From Antedon mediterranea (Eukaryota > Echinodermata > Crinoidea > Comatulida > Antedonidae): DNA of 64,000 bases. A model generated the notes under the pieces. It was not told the DNA's origin and ran no database searches. It saw only the letters and a program-made list of their open reading frames with translations. The stretch lies in NCBI RefSeq assembly GCF_964355755.1, contig NC_092670.1, positions 1,885,001 to 1,949,000 of the forward strand, written 5' to 3'. Of this stretch, positions 12,869 to 47,339 are shown piece by piece; position 1 is the stretch's first letter, and each line of letters starts with the position of its first letter. The position numbers and the translations under genes are program-made.

Positions 12869-13186
12869 GATGACTATAACGAGGCATTTAATAAAAAGGC
12901 AAATTGCCTTAAAATGTAAATGTGACATGTTTCGAGAAACTATTCTCATCATCAGAACAGTAAACAACGCCTAGAGTGCTTATATACCAATAAGACATAT
13001 TGTATGTAAATAAGTAAGTAATTAGCATAATAAAACAACAAGGAATGTAGGCAACAACCAATCATATGGCAACAACCAATCTAGGCGTTGTTTACTGTTC
13101 TGATGATGAGAATAGTTTCTCGAAACATGTCACATTTACATTTTAAGGCAATTTGCCTTTTTATTAAATGCCTCGTTATAGTCATC
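12869..13186. mobile_element. 318-bp foldback element with 106-bp arms
   Basis: The arms 12869-12974 and 13081-13186 are reverse complements. The outer ends are gatgactataacgaggc and gcctcgttatagtcatc. The spacer is ~106 bp and has no ORF. Each arm contains a hammerhead-like core (CTGATGA, short hairpin, GAAAC) on one strand; the plus-strand copy is at 13100-13126. Confidence 0.88.
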
Positions 13187-14149
13187 GCAAGTTTGGTGGT
13201 ATTATTCATGATTTATCTATACATAAGGTGCATTCTGGTATAAATAATGTTACTTCTAAATAAACAAAACAAAGCTGCTGGATTAGTATTGTAATTAGCA
13301 GTTACTAAATAGAATCACTTATAACCAACACTCATGGGTTACAATATTCCACAAATTAGTTAAAGACCAACCTGTATTAACTATAATTCAAAACTATTAA
13401 AAACAAGTCTAAACAATTGTTATAATATGCTGAAAGCATGGAATGGCACGATTACTTTTGATCTTGGATGTTAATACTGTTTTATGCATCACACACATAT
13501 ATTTCAGATGGAAATAAAAACAAATATAATATAAATAAAATAACTTTAACCTGAAAGAGAATAAAACTATTGTAAATGAATAATACAATACTTGTTGTTG
13601 ACTACAAGTATTACCAGTTATTACAAGTATTCCCAGTTATTACCAGTTTTACCGTTTTTTATTATCACCAACAATTTGTAGTAGTATGGAATAATCTTTG
13701 AAAAAGGTTGATATAATATCAATAATATTGAAAATATTATTATATAAATTTTATCTTTGTGTTTTTAAATGTATATTTTATTATCAACCTGTAATTGGTG
13801 CCTTGCACTGTTGGTGGTAAGCAATAAAGAAAATAAAATTAATGTACGCCATATGTTGTACATTAAAATAACGCACTACCACACTCACATCTGACTAATA
13901 TATATCAATAAATTAATTATATAAAAATATAACTAAAATAATACAGAAGCAAGAAACATATTATTAGAAATGGTTTGATTATTTTTACCCCTTTTTATTA
14001 TTGTGGTGAAATTTAAAACCCTGTTTTTGCTTCAATTTTCTTTTTGTCCCAAAAGAGTTCGAATTTGAGATTATGTATTTTAAAAATATCAAACCATACA
14101 ACGGAAGTAGTCATATGTGTACTTTATACTCTTTACTCTACACTTTTTA

Positions 14150-14615
14150 GTATTGCTAACCAACCATGGTAGTACACATTTCAAACCAACCATGGTAGTA
14201 CACATTTCAAACCAACCATGGTAGAGTACACATTTCAAACCAACCATGGTAGTACACATTTCAAACCAACCATGGTAGTACACATTTCAAACCAACCATG
14301 GTAGTACACATTTCAAACCAACCATGGTAGTACACATTTCAAACCAACCATGGTAGTACACATTTCAAACCAACCATGGTAGAGTACACATTTCAAACCA
14401 ACCATGGTAGAGTACACATTTCAAACCAACCATGGTAGTACACATTTCAAACCAACCATGGTAGAGTACACATTTCAAACCAACCATGGTAGAGTACACA
14501 TTTCAAACCAACCATGGTAGAGTACACATTTCAAACCAACCATGGTAGAGTACACATTTCAAACCAACCATGGTAGAGTACACATTTCAAACCAACCATG
14601 GTAGTACACATTTCA
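14150..14615. repeat. 26/28-bp minisatellite
   Basis: About 17 copies of a unit containing aaccaaccatggtag and tacacatttc, with and without an extra 'ag'. Sequence on either side (13187-14150 and 14616-16669) is AT-rich intergenic DNA in which I see no gene. Confidence 0.92.
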
Positions 14616-16669
14616 TCAATTCAAGCAAAACATAACCCCTAACCCAACCATCGTACTTAAACAAACCAACTAAAACTTAGGCATGTTTTGACAAAATAGC
14701 AATATATAGAATATAACACTCTTTCTAAAAGCTAAATATTATTTATCAATTAACATTAATTATTGCTGAATGGTTTATAAGGTTCAATGAGGTACAATAT
14801 TAAAATGCTGCTGACACAAGAACACATGTATATGCTAATAATCAGTTCTTAAATTTCAGAATGTAGATATAATTTACTGACCGATGTACTGAATTCAGTA
14901 TAACTAAAGATTACACAACATTTTTTTTCCCATTTACTGTACTTTGCCAATTTAAAATGTCACGGTAACGCATGTTAAAACCAGCAATGTCTGTAAACCC
15001 ACTTTACACCACCCCAATATAATGAGAAATTTCCAATTAATAAGCCAATCCTCTAGATTTCTTTGTCAAACTGTGGAGCATTCAAGGGGACAACCACCAA
15101 ATACCAAGTAGGCCCACTCTTCCCTGGTAGGCCTAACTATTATCGTACTGTACTACATATCAACCAGTCTCACTTCATTAATGAGATATGAAATGTTGTT
15201 AAATTAACACACATAACTAGATCAAATTAAACAATTATAATTTAAAAACTTATACTCGTATTAGTATAACAAGAACTTTGTTAGAATGTTTGCATCGAGT
15301 AAAATACTTCATCAATACTTAAAAATGCTTAAGCAATAATTAGTTGTGGTAAACAAATATCTAACAAATGATTAAATAATAAATCACATTAAAATTAATT
15401 AAAATGAAATGTGTATAAAAATAAAACATATATACTGTAAACGGAAAATAATCCTATGACTTTATCATAAATGCATTTGTTAGAAATTAATATTTTTTGT
15501 GACAAAAATAAGGAATTTACAGAAAGACAAATTAAAGAAAAGGTTGAAAGAAACTATAAGCAAAATCACAATAATATGTAATTCATCACAATTTATCTAT
15601 ATACAATTAGAGATATTCATCTCGCACAGCAAGAATTTTCTCTTAATTTACATAATATATCTTTTTATTATATCTTTAAACATGGTACTCCACTATTCAT
15701 CACATAATCAGATTCACAGATTGTCTGTCAAGACTTACTTGCAAAGAATATACTAACTAAATCAGTTTCAGTGACTACGCATATTTTTTTAAAGCATGAA
15801 TCATATTACACATGCAACAATTTCTTTAAAATGTGACCAGTATTAATTGATCACCTGATAGCTAAAAACACATAACATGTGATGTACTACATTATGGTTG
15901 ATTTTTTATATTTATATATATAACTTTGGGTGGCTTTTCTGACAGACAGTGTCTAGATAGCAAAATCAATGTTATTATAAATAGAATGATGTATTGTTTC
16001 ATACACATTATTAAGACTAGATAGAAGGAATCATGGCTTGATTATTATTTCAGTTTTAAATTAAAATAGAGGTATACTGTTATTGAATACATATTCGAAA
16101 TACATTATTTTAACCAATTCAAATGAATTACTTTTTTACAAGGTAGACTTCCTGAACCAGTTGCTAAAACCCATAAAATTAATTATTTTGTGACAGTAAT
16201 CTACTGAAATCATATCTTTAAAAAAACTAGATAAATAAATCGTGCAATACCAATTAATTAATTAATTAATAAAACACATTAAAAGTTATTTTGTTAAAAC
16301 GATGCGCTTTCACCAAAACTAATACATAACTCCTTCAAATTAAAGACCCAGTTTTAGACCAGAATTTTAGGAAAATTTGGTCTCTCAGGTAGAATATCTA
16401 TATATTAAGTTTATCTGGATTACATAAAAAAGTGGTCACTAATTGGATGGAGCCTTTAATTGTTGGGTCTTTAATTAGATGGAGTTACTAAGAACAAGTA
16501 CTAAATTGCATTTATTCACTAAAGAAAATTGGACGCATTCGGAACACCATAATTAACAGAAAACCATAAATATTAGCCCAAAGGGATCTGGTATTAGGAG
16601 AGTATTCCATTGGATTTTATAAATCATTGTTTTAAAACAAAAACAAAATATGTAAATAAAATGTGATTG

Positions 16670-16675
16670 TTTATT
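16670..16675 (-). terminator. Candidate poly(A) signal of the SEC14L gene
   Basis: AATAAA on the minus strand about 185 bases past the SEC14L stop codon. Confidence 0.45.
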
Positions 16676-16860
16676 TCAATCAGTTTCTGCAAGCATCATC
16701 ATTAATATCTCAACAATTCAAATTCTGATCATAATTATTAATATTCATGATTATTACTATAATATTGCATTGATTGTTTTAGATGGTCCAACTGGCGCAT
16801 CTATCGTCAACTATTTTTGTTTTTTGCTGCCGATGATGATGATGCTTGGTCCCGGTCTAG

Positions 16861-38113
<21,253 letters not shown>

Positions 38114-38896
38114 GATGTGGAAGTATAAATAATTATTTAGAATAAAAAAAACAGCTAATTTGACTCCTAAAACATCAACATCGTTGCCGCATTTTCGCCA
38201 ATGTTTTGTCGAAAGTGACAATGCTCTACCTGCTCTGCGCATGTGCCGATCGTTTAAGTCAAGGCAGCGGGTGCTCCAACTTTATGTTTTTGACGTCACT
38301 AAATACTTGGACAAAAAGAGTTATTGTTACGGCGGCGGGTAATGTCAAATGACGTTGTTCCACCAATTAGTGATAACGGAATTACGTCATATAGGAAGAG
38401 GCTAGGCTTGAAATCCAATCGACGACGGGCCGGAAGTACACACTCTAAAAGAGTGTGACGAGAGAGGGAGGCTCGTCATGTGATGGAACGTACCTCGTGC
38501 ATACCGTATGCCTAGCTAAGTTTGTAATGTAAAACACACGTTATGTGAGAGAGGTAGGCCTAATTAATACAGTGGTTGCTGCTGCTATATAAAATACAGC
38601 CTAGAAGGCAAGGTGGTAAGATTGAATTTACATTAATTGCATTAATTTCATTTTGGAAAATATTTGCATTGACTGTTTCTGATTGGTTTATTCTGTTGCT
38701 ATGTTTTTGATTGGTTAAAACTTTACAATTTCTTTATCAGTAACCAAGGACGGTAAATCATGCATGCTTGCTGTAACTATCTTAAATTTATTTTAGGATT
38801 AAATTAGGGTCTAGTATAATTTGTCACAGGTTGATTTTGAATTTTTTTTTTTTTTGCAGAGAAAAATAAACTATAACCTTCAGATGATCACAAACA
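38114..38896. promoter_or_regulatory. Shared intergenic region between divergent SEC14L and GH99-like genes
   Basis: 783 bp separate the two start codons, which face away from each other. The part near SEC14L is richer in CG dinucleotides (about 38180-38500) than the surroundings. Transcription starts and any noncoding first exons cannot be placed from sequence alone. Confidence 0.45.
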
Positions 38897-41800
38897 ATGG
38901 TTTCCCTAATTCAACCTATTATCATTATTCAATTGTTTTTGTTGATTAGTGTGGCGTCTAAGAATAACAACAGAAGGGTAAGTGCAATAGAATCATTGAG
39001 TTGCTTCATTAAGTCCATTATTTTTCACATTTCTAACTTTATTTTTAAAAACACACACAATTCATGACTGGGTTGGAAGAAACCCATTCAATTTTATTTA
39101 GCCAAAAGATAATAATGGGTAGATGGTGTATTTTTTTGTTGTTGCAGATTTTAGTTGATGTCACAAGTAATAAGTTGACCAGAGAGCATGATGGGAGCTT
39201 TGGCATGTGGTCATATCATGGGTAAAATATTTGTTAACATTTCAACTAACCCGATTTTAACTGGATTCTAACAAGTGAAATTTATATATAGCTATACCTA
39301 CTTGATTTGAAACAGGTTAACTCACAACCTCTTACATTAATTTAGACTAAGGATAAAAACTATAACAATTTTTTTTTTAACAGGATTGCAAAAGAAAGTC
39401 ATGCGAAACCTAAAGAATTTATTTTTAATGGTGACTTGGTAGACAAGGAAGGTAGACATAAACACATAGCTTCTACATTGTATCCCACACTGGGCTTGAC
39501 CTCTGACCAGGATCCAGTATATCAGGTGATACTATTAAATAGAGCATACTAATAAATTACTATTTCTAGATGGCGACTTGGCTTAATATTTGTAAGTGAA
39601 AACAATTTGGCTCACTGTGTGTGTTATACCAGCATACTTATTCTTGAGATAAGCGGCTTTTTGAAGAGAAATTCTTGAGACTGTACATAGAAACTAACAA
39701 ACAATGAGAGACTTGTAGCTATTTACCTCAATTTTAATAAATTTTAATTTCAATAAACACAAATAGTTGTATTTTCAAACACCTGGGAACGCCTGATTGC
39801 ATTTATCCTCTGTACATATTTTATTGTTCTGTGTATTTTACTTCGTGTTTTAACATTTTACTGATTTTATTCTATTTTTATTTTATGTTGCCATGAGAAA
39901 AACCAATTTCAAATCTTTCGTTGACAAACTATTTGACAATAAAGTTATCTTGTATCTTGTATAAATCTGCAATCAATTAACAATTCATAAATTTGTTTTT
40001 TTCTGATAGGAATACTTGATACTTCAATCACAGCTTGTAGGAGTTGATGGCTTTCTTGTGGAATGGGCGAGTTTTAAATTGATTGGTATAGTCATATTAT
40101 TTTAGTTAATAATCTATACTAATAATCATTATTTTATTTAATCAACTATTATTTTCACAGGGGTATAAAGGTCACAGCAGTGATGTTGCCCTTCAAAGCT
40201 ACCGGTCACTCGCGAAAAAGCACAAGTCGTTCGTCCTTGGGGTCAATTGGTATGTTTCTTTTCTTCATTTCAACATAATGTTTATGCTACAGCATATTCA
40301 TACTATTATTATCACAAAAACTTGTGCCCAATAGGTCACAAACAGATTAAGACTATCCTAGAATTGATATGAATTGCTAGAACTTTGTAAAACTAAAATA
40401 TATTTGTTTTTGTTTAGGTGTGATCATTGGTTGTACGATTCATTGAAGAATAGAACAAGATCAGAAGTGAGTTTGACAGGTTACTGGTTGTAGGCAATAG
40501 TTATATAACCATATATTCAATCTTGCTGTTTTGTTTTTACATCCAGCATTTAATTTCAATACCCATTGCTATTAGTATAGGCCCACCCCAAACATAACTT
40601 CATATTCAAGTATGTAATGGTACATAATTAATATCACTGTACTTTGTTTTTGCTTCTTTACTTTTAGATTTTAGATGCATTCCATGACAACTTACAGTAC
40701 TTGATGGATACCTTATTTTTAGGACCAGATGTATCTGTGTTCAACAATAAAAATCCAGTTATATTTCTCTTTGGCAGAGGCATTACATCTGATATTTTGA
40801 GAGGTAAGTGTGTTTGCAGATGTTTCCTTCAATTACATCACTGGGGTTTTTGTAGTATTTTAAAGTCTGATAGGATAGAAAATATTTTTCCCCTTATTTG
40901 TTGTTGAAATCTGATGCAATAGCAACTCTTGATAATAAGGATGATAAGAATACAACTATGATGGTGATGATAGTTTCATAAAAGTTGTTGACACATGCTT
41001 ATTTTTCATGTCTTCATTTATTTAAGATTTGATATCAATGCCATTGGATTTAAAAGAAGGGGTTGATAAACCAATTTGGATTGGCAGTTATCTGAATTTT
41101 GCATCGGGCAACAAATGGGACGAATGGGCAGATCTGTTAAATGGAACATTCGGATGGGTACCTCCAAGAACTACACCAACCCCCTCTGATATGCCAGAGT
41201 GGGATTTTTATGCCTCATTAAAAGATGTGACAACATATCATGTGAGTTTACTTCATTCATTTTACATCACAGCCGTTCACATGGTATGTGACTTATGATT
41301 GATTGAAGTGCTACCAACAGCAAGAGTTAATACTGTAGGCTGAAAACACCTACACTTCCTGCCTCACTATGATTGATTGAAGTGCTACAAACAGCAAGAG
41401 TTAATACTGTAGGCTGAAAACACCTACACTTCCTGCCTCACTATGATTGATTGAAGTGCTACCAACAGCAAGAGTTAATACTGTAGGCTGAAAACACCTA
41501 CATTTCCTGCCTCACTATGATTGATTGAAGTGCTACCAACAGCAAGAGTTAATACTGTATGCTGAAAACACCTACACTTCCTGCCTCACTATGATTGATT
41601 GAAGTGCTACCAACAGCAAGAGTTAATACTGTAGGCTGAAAACACCTACATTTCCTGCCTCACTATGATTGATTGAAGTGCTACCAACAGCAAGAGTTAA
41701 TACTGTATGCTGAAAACACCTCCACTTCCTGCCTCACTATATGAGGTTTGGATCAAAAATTGCCATTATATCAGTGCAAGTAGTACAACATCCTCTATGA

Positions 41801-44800
41801 ATTGTGTTCTCCATCTTGAAGCCGTGAAAAATGTAGAATGAAACAAATACCTTTTAACATTTGTTGTTTTGTTCCAGGAAACTCTAAACAATTTTGGTTC
41901 CGACTGTCTGAAGAAGGACGAATGTCAGCTATGGCTGGGGTCGGCATCCCCACAGTTTGATAATAGAGGATGTGCAGGTTGGGGAGGATCTCTGAAGAAA
42001 ATGGCACAATGGATCAAGAATGACACCTCGGGGTTAGATTAATGATTAATTAAAGCTCTTTCTACACACTAATTTGAAAAAAAAAGTGGAATGTGCCCAA
42101 ATATGGTAGTGATATGCCCAAATATGATACTGATATGACATCCTCATGTCCATATATGGGCACATCACATTTTTTGTCACATCATGTGTTCTCCATCTAT
42201 GAACCTGTGTCATGGTGTGTTAAATGTCACAATGCAGACTTTGTTACTAGTCTTGTTTATTTACTTTAGTCTTGCATTTCTCATCCTTCAGATGACTCTC
42301 CTTGAATCTTAAGTATGTTCAGAAAAGGTGCAAAACATTAGTACACAGGTGTCCATTTTAAAAGAGTAATCATATCCCTGTATTGATGATCATGGCAGAT
42401 GGCAGTACTCACACAACCAATACATGCTCTAATTTAGATTTATTTGTAATATTTTCAGAAATAACCTGGATATTTTTGATGTCCAATGGCGTTACTACAC
42501 CAACCACGTAACAACAACAAACACCATCCTCATTCCAACACTTAATGACTTCTCCGAAGCATCTGTTGTCCTGGCGACAAACGAAACTACTCTCCAATCG
42601 CTGTTCAGCATTTTGTTTTTTGCTCGGGAGTGGAAACAGAATTGTTACTATGGCCATGATGAGCTGTTGTTATTTGGCTTTTTGGATTGGTTTACAATGT
42701 ATAAAGAAGCAGAATTTTTGGGTCGCACTCCAAATCTAAATGGTAGGTGGAGTCAAACAAGGTACTTCAAGCCCATAGAAACTTACAGCACCTAACAAGG
42801 TGCTTAAAGACGCTTACAGCACCTAACAAGGCGCTTAAAGACGCTTACAGCACCTAACAAGGTGCTTAAAGACGCTTACAGCACCTAACAAGGCGCTTAA
42901 AGACGCTTACAGCACCTAACAAGGCGCTTAAAGACGCTTACAGCACCTAACAAGGCGCTTAAAGACGCTTACAGCACCTAACAAGGCGCTTAAAGACGCT
43001 TACAGCACCTAACAAGGCGCTTAAAGACACTTACAGCTACAGTACCTAACAAGGCGCTTAAAGACGCTTACAGCACCTAACAAGACGCTTACAGCACCTA
43101 ACAAGACGCTTAAAGACGCTTACAGCACCTAACAAGGCGCTTAAAGACACTTACAGCACCTAACAAGGCGCTTAAAGACGCTTACAGCACCTAACAAGGC
43201 GCTTAAAGACGCTCACCATTCAGCACCTAACAAGGCGCTTAAAGACGCTCACCATTCAGCACCTAACATGGCGCTTAAAGACGCTCACCATTCAGCACCT
43301 AACATGGCGCTTAAAGACGCTCACCATTCAGCACCTAACAAGGCGCTTAAAGACGCTCACCATTCAGCACCTAACATGGCGCTTAAAGACGCTCACCATT
43401 CAGCACCTAACAAGGCGCTTAAAGACGCTCACCATTCAGCACCTAACAAGGCGCTTAAAGACGCTCACCATTCAGCACCTAACAAGGCGCTTAAAGACGC
43501 TCACCATTCAGCACCTAACAAGACGCTTAAAGACGCTCACCATTCAGCACCTAACATGGCGCTTAAAGACGCTCACCATTCAGCACCTAACATGGCGCTT
43601 AAAGACGCTCACCATTCAGCACCTAACAAGGCGCTTAAAGACGCTCACCATTCAGCACCTAACAAGACGCTTAAAGACGCTCACCATTCAGCACCTAACA
43701 AGGCGCTTAAAGACGCTCACCATTCAGCACCTAACATGGCGCTTAAAGACGCTCACCATTCAGCACCTAACAAGGCGCTTAAAGACGCTCACCATTCAGC
43801 ACCTAACAAGGCGCTTAAAGACGCTCACCATTCAGCACCTAACATGGCGCTTAAAGACGCTCACCATTCAGCACCTAACAAGGCGCTTAAAGACGCTCAC
43901 CATTCAGCACCTAACATGGCGCTTAAAGACGCTCACCATTCAGCACCTAACATGGCGCTTAAAGACGCTCACCATTCAGCACCTAACATGGCGCTTAAAG
44001 ACGCTCACCATTCAGCACCTAACATGGCGCTTAAAGACGCTCACCATTCAGCACCTAACAAGGCGCTTAAAGACGCTCACCATTCAGCACCTAACATGGC
44101 GCTTAAAGACGCTCACCATTCAGCACCTAACAAGACGCTTAAAGACGCTCACCATTCAGCACCTAACATGGCGCTTAAAGACGCTCACCATTCAGCACCT
44201 AACAAGACGCTTAAAGACGCTCACCATTCAGCACCTAACAAGACGCTTAAAGACGCTCACCATTCAGCACCTAACATGGCGCTTAAAGACGCTCACCATT
44301 CAGCACCTAACATGGCGCTTAAAGACGCTCACCATTCAGCACCTAACAAGGCGCTTAAAGATGCTCACCATTCAGCACCTAACAAGACGCTTAAAGACGC
44401 TCACCATTCAGCACCTAACAAGGCACTTAAAGACGCTCACCATTCAGATTATTTACTGTATGTTTCATTTTTCAGCAACCAATGTAATGACATTACTTGA
44501 AGAGACTGGACAATGGATAAGTGAGCAGAACATGACTAATGCTAAACAAAGCCTGAATAAAGCAAGGTAGTATTACAGGATTTATGTATAAGTATCCATG
44601 TTCTGAAGGCACTCACAGATGTACTAGATAGTCTCCCTCAAGTGTCATGTTAAACACAGGCATTTTCTATTTGAAAAACAAAGAGTTTCGTTTCATTTGT
44701 TTCACAATAATAATAAAAAAGCACTTAAAAATCTGATTTGACTAGTTTCGTTAGACCATGCAGAAAGTACAAGTCCACATTTAGACCAAATTTTACTCTT

Positions 44801-46088
44801 CCTTCTGACATAGAGCAAAGGAAATACAATTTACATTATTCATGGTAAATAAATAAATATGCAGTAGAGAAAGGTAAATACACATTTTTCATATAATAAA
44901 GACAAAAGATAAAATAAAGTTATTAAAAGGAAATTATCAAGTCGCATTACATATTTTTCCAGAGAATCTCTGAAGGAGTTGACTTCACTTGTTTCAACCA
45001 ATGTTCTGGATATACAGGTGCCTAGCAAGCAGATTTACGCTGTAGTACCACCTGTTCAAGATCCATATGCAAATTACATCATCAACAGTACAACTGGGTT
45101 ATTCCTACAGATGGATCAGCCAACTGCTGATCTCTTAATCAAGAAGAACTTTAAGGTAAGTGTTTAATTGGAGGAAAAAATTAAAAATCGCATTAAAAGA
45201 TTTTTCTCTACTTTAATTTTTGTGGTGAACTTAGGCCTGGCTTGAACATTTAACACTTAATAAATTGATCAAACTTTTCAGTTCAGTTAGTTATTTCTTA
45301 TTTCAGGGGTTTATGAGTTTCCAATATCAGTTACTCGATTCAAAGTTTGCAAATCTAATAACGATGTCATCCACAAAACGAAAGGCTAAAAACAGCCTAG
45401 ACGTTGGTTGTAGCAGACAGGTGATTACGGGAACTATTGGTGGCAGCAGACTGCATAGCAAATATGTTTCCAATTTTGCAGAAATATGTGATATCATGTG
45501 CAACATTCCAGGTATATAAAATGATAACTAATAAATGTAAAGAAGGATTGTGCTCTACACTGCTGTAAATGTTTTTTAAAAAATAGTGGACTTAAGTTTA
45601 GGTACCAGTGCACCAATTATTTATTTGGACGGTGTTAAGACAGTATTCAAAGTATATGTATGATGTAGTGATTTGGGAAAATAAGAGAAAACAGAGTATA
45701 ATAACCAAAACATTAGGATTGGTGAAATCTTAATTTTACTTCCTTTTTTGACAAAAACTTACTTTACTAGTACTGTAAATACAATGTTCAAATTAAAAGT
45801 TAAATTGGTATTTCTGAGTGACCATGGCATTCTATGCCTATACATGTGTATATAATATGACATTCAATATCACCCACAGTGAAACATAACTAATTATTTT
45901 TTGGACATTTATATCAACTTTTTCTCTTTCTAGGTGTTTGGCAGTCTGCAAATGTCACCCTCTATGAGCAGAATCAATCGTGGGACCATAGTGCTAAAAA
46001 TTCATCAGACATTTACTTCACGGCTAATGCAAATTTTCTTGTCAGAAAAATCTTGCTTCAATTTGAGACATGGGAAAGAAAATCTTAG
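38897..46088 (+). CDS. Secreted glycoside hydrolase family 99-like (GH71/99-type) protein
   Basis: Fourteen exons: 38897-38977, 39148-39221, 39384-39525, 40010-40066, 40161-40249, 40418-40466, 40668-40803, 41027-41241, 41878-42032, 42459-42742, 44476-44566, 44963-45155, 45307-45511 and 45934-46088 (stop 46086-46088). The product is 641 residues. The N-terminus is a hydrophobic signal peptide (residues 1 to ~22), so secretion is likely. The fold resembles GH99/GH71-like TIM barrels: a YPTLG/SDQDPVYQ segment, GVDGFLVEW at ~110-118, an internal LQYLMDT helix and NPVIFLFG strand. Several N-x-S/T sites occur. The substrate is unknown; activity on alpha-mannoside or similar glycans would be a guess from the family. 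Intron 4 appears to use a GC donor. Intron 10 carries a large minisatellite. Confidence 0.8.
41297..41740. repeat. 74-bp minisatellite in GH99-like intron
   Basis: Six copies of a 74-bp unit starting gattgattgaagtgctac, in the intron between the exons ending at 41241 and starting at 41878. Confidence 0.95.
42048..42185. mobile_element. MITE, 'gtctacactatcaaac' family
   Basis: gctctttctacacactaatt at the left, then tgtgcccaaatatgg and tccatatatgggcacatcac as in the other copies. In a GH99-like intron. Confidence 0.6.
42790..44447. repeat. 31-bp to 36-bp minisatellite in GH99-like intron 10
   Basis: The first ~0.4 kb is built from a ~31-bp unit (gcttacagcacctaacaa plus ggcgcttaaagac). From about 43205 the unit is 36 bp, with gctcaccattcagcacc replacing the start, repeated about 34 times. 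The 36-bp part is open in two forward frames; one encodes a 12-residue repeat (ALKDAHHSAPNK and variants) over 43268-44500. The array lies wholly between two well-supported coding exons (42742 and 44476), so I treat it as intronic satellite. Confidence 0.93.
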
Positions 46089-46259
46089 ATGAAATTCCAA
46101 TATTTTTATATCAATAGATTTGATTATGTCACCGCAACATAAATGTAATGATGTTGAATCACACTGGTTGTAATTCAACATTTTTAGCATGTTAGAATTG
46201 ATTGATTAGTTCCAATTAGATTTAAATATACAGTACTCCGAAACAATATTGTCTTTGTC

Positions 46260-46265
46260 AATAAA
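46260..46265 (+). terminator. Candidate poly(A) signal of the GH99-like gene
   Basis: AATAAA 172 bases past the stop codon. Confidence 0.55.
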
Positions 46266-46355
46266 AAACTTTTTAAACCAGTTTTTAATTTACCCCATGT
46301 TACTTAAGGCCACTTTATATAATACTACTTGCCAATTTGATATTTTTCTTATTAA

Positions 46356-47339
46356 CACTTTGACTGCCAAACACGAAGATCTTCGTTTTTGGAAACACAA
46401 CGTTTGACTGCCAAACACAAAGATCTTCGTTTTTCGCGTTTTTTTACGAAATCCGGTAGATAGGTTAATTATTGGTATATACTATAAATATGGACACTAT
46501 ATTCGGTCTGGACCGTAAATATTTTACTTTTTGAAATTAACTAATGTGGTTACAAACGATTGTCAAAATGGTACCTGTCGAAATAACATACACCGCGCAT
46601 CACAGTAGCGCGTACAGCGATGGTTTGGCGCACTGTGTATCGGGCGCGCGCTAGCTATGCCGCCGAAGCATCACAAAGGTTTATGTGGATTGGCATGTTT
46701 GTTTGTTATCTGAATAAAAAATAATGGATGAATTTTCAATATGAAGTCTTTAATTTTATTATTGTATGTATACCCTAATTGTTTTGGTGTTTCACTGTAA
46801 GTGGCCGAGTTTCACGCAACAAATTTGTTTAGAAATGGTATGATGAATATTATCATCAGTTTACTAGCTAGGCTAGTAGTACTGAGGCTATAGCCTAGCC
46901 TAGGCCTAGTCGTAAAACGGTTCCGGACCAACTTTAGGCCTAGTTAAATAGGCCTGGTGTCTTTACTATGTGGATTTTGGCGAAACATTGATGTAAGATA
47001 TATGATTTATAAAATATAATACATTTTTCGATGGTGATAACTTGTTTTTATAGGCCTACCGGTGCCGTGTAAGTAACTTTTTCGTTGTTTGTTGATCTCA
47101 ACGGGCGATATTTTCATATTGTGATGTCTTGCACAAAATCGCAAATATCTCGACTTTCTTGCGCGAAACTACGAAAAACTCACAAAGTGGGTTACTTTCA
47201 TTTTAATTATTTTAGTCTAAATTACATGTAAATCAGATCACATACATAGTTTCAATCAGCTTTAATAAAAACATCGAATTGGGCTATAAACGCTGGCGGT
47301 GGCAGTTTCTAACTGGAAAAACCTCTGGCAGTCAAAGTG
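46356..47339. mobile_element. TTAA-flanked piggyBac-like MITE, ~0.98 kb
   Basis: The ends cactttgactgcca and tggcagtcaaagtg are perfect inverted repeats, bordered by TTAA at 46352-46355 and 47340-47343. The left end has an internal direct repeat (gactgccaaacac, aagatcttcgttttt twice). Ends of the form CnnTTTGACTGCC with TTAA duplication are typical of piggyBac. No transposase. It fills most of the gap between the two convergent genes. Confidence 0.82.

Noticed and set aside
14089-14283. ORF with repeated HGWFEMC
   Set aside because: Translation of the 26/28-bp minisatellite.
15499-15756. 85-codon Lys/Ile-rich ORF
   Set aside because: Low-complexity AT-rich sequence with no splice partners or family resemblance.
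40010-40085. GT donor at 40086 for GH99-like exon 4
   Set aside because: It gives a stop codon at once in the next exon; the GC donor at 40067 keeps the frame and the family-like sequence.
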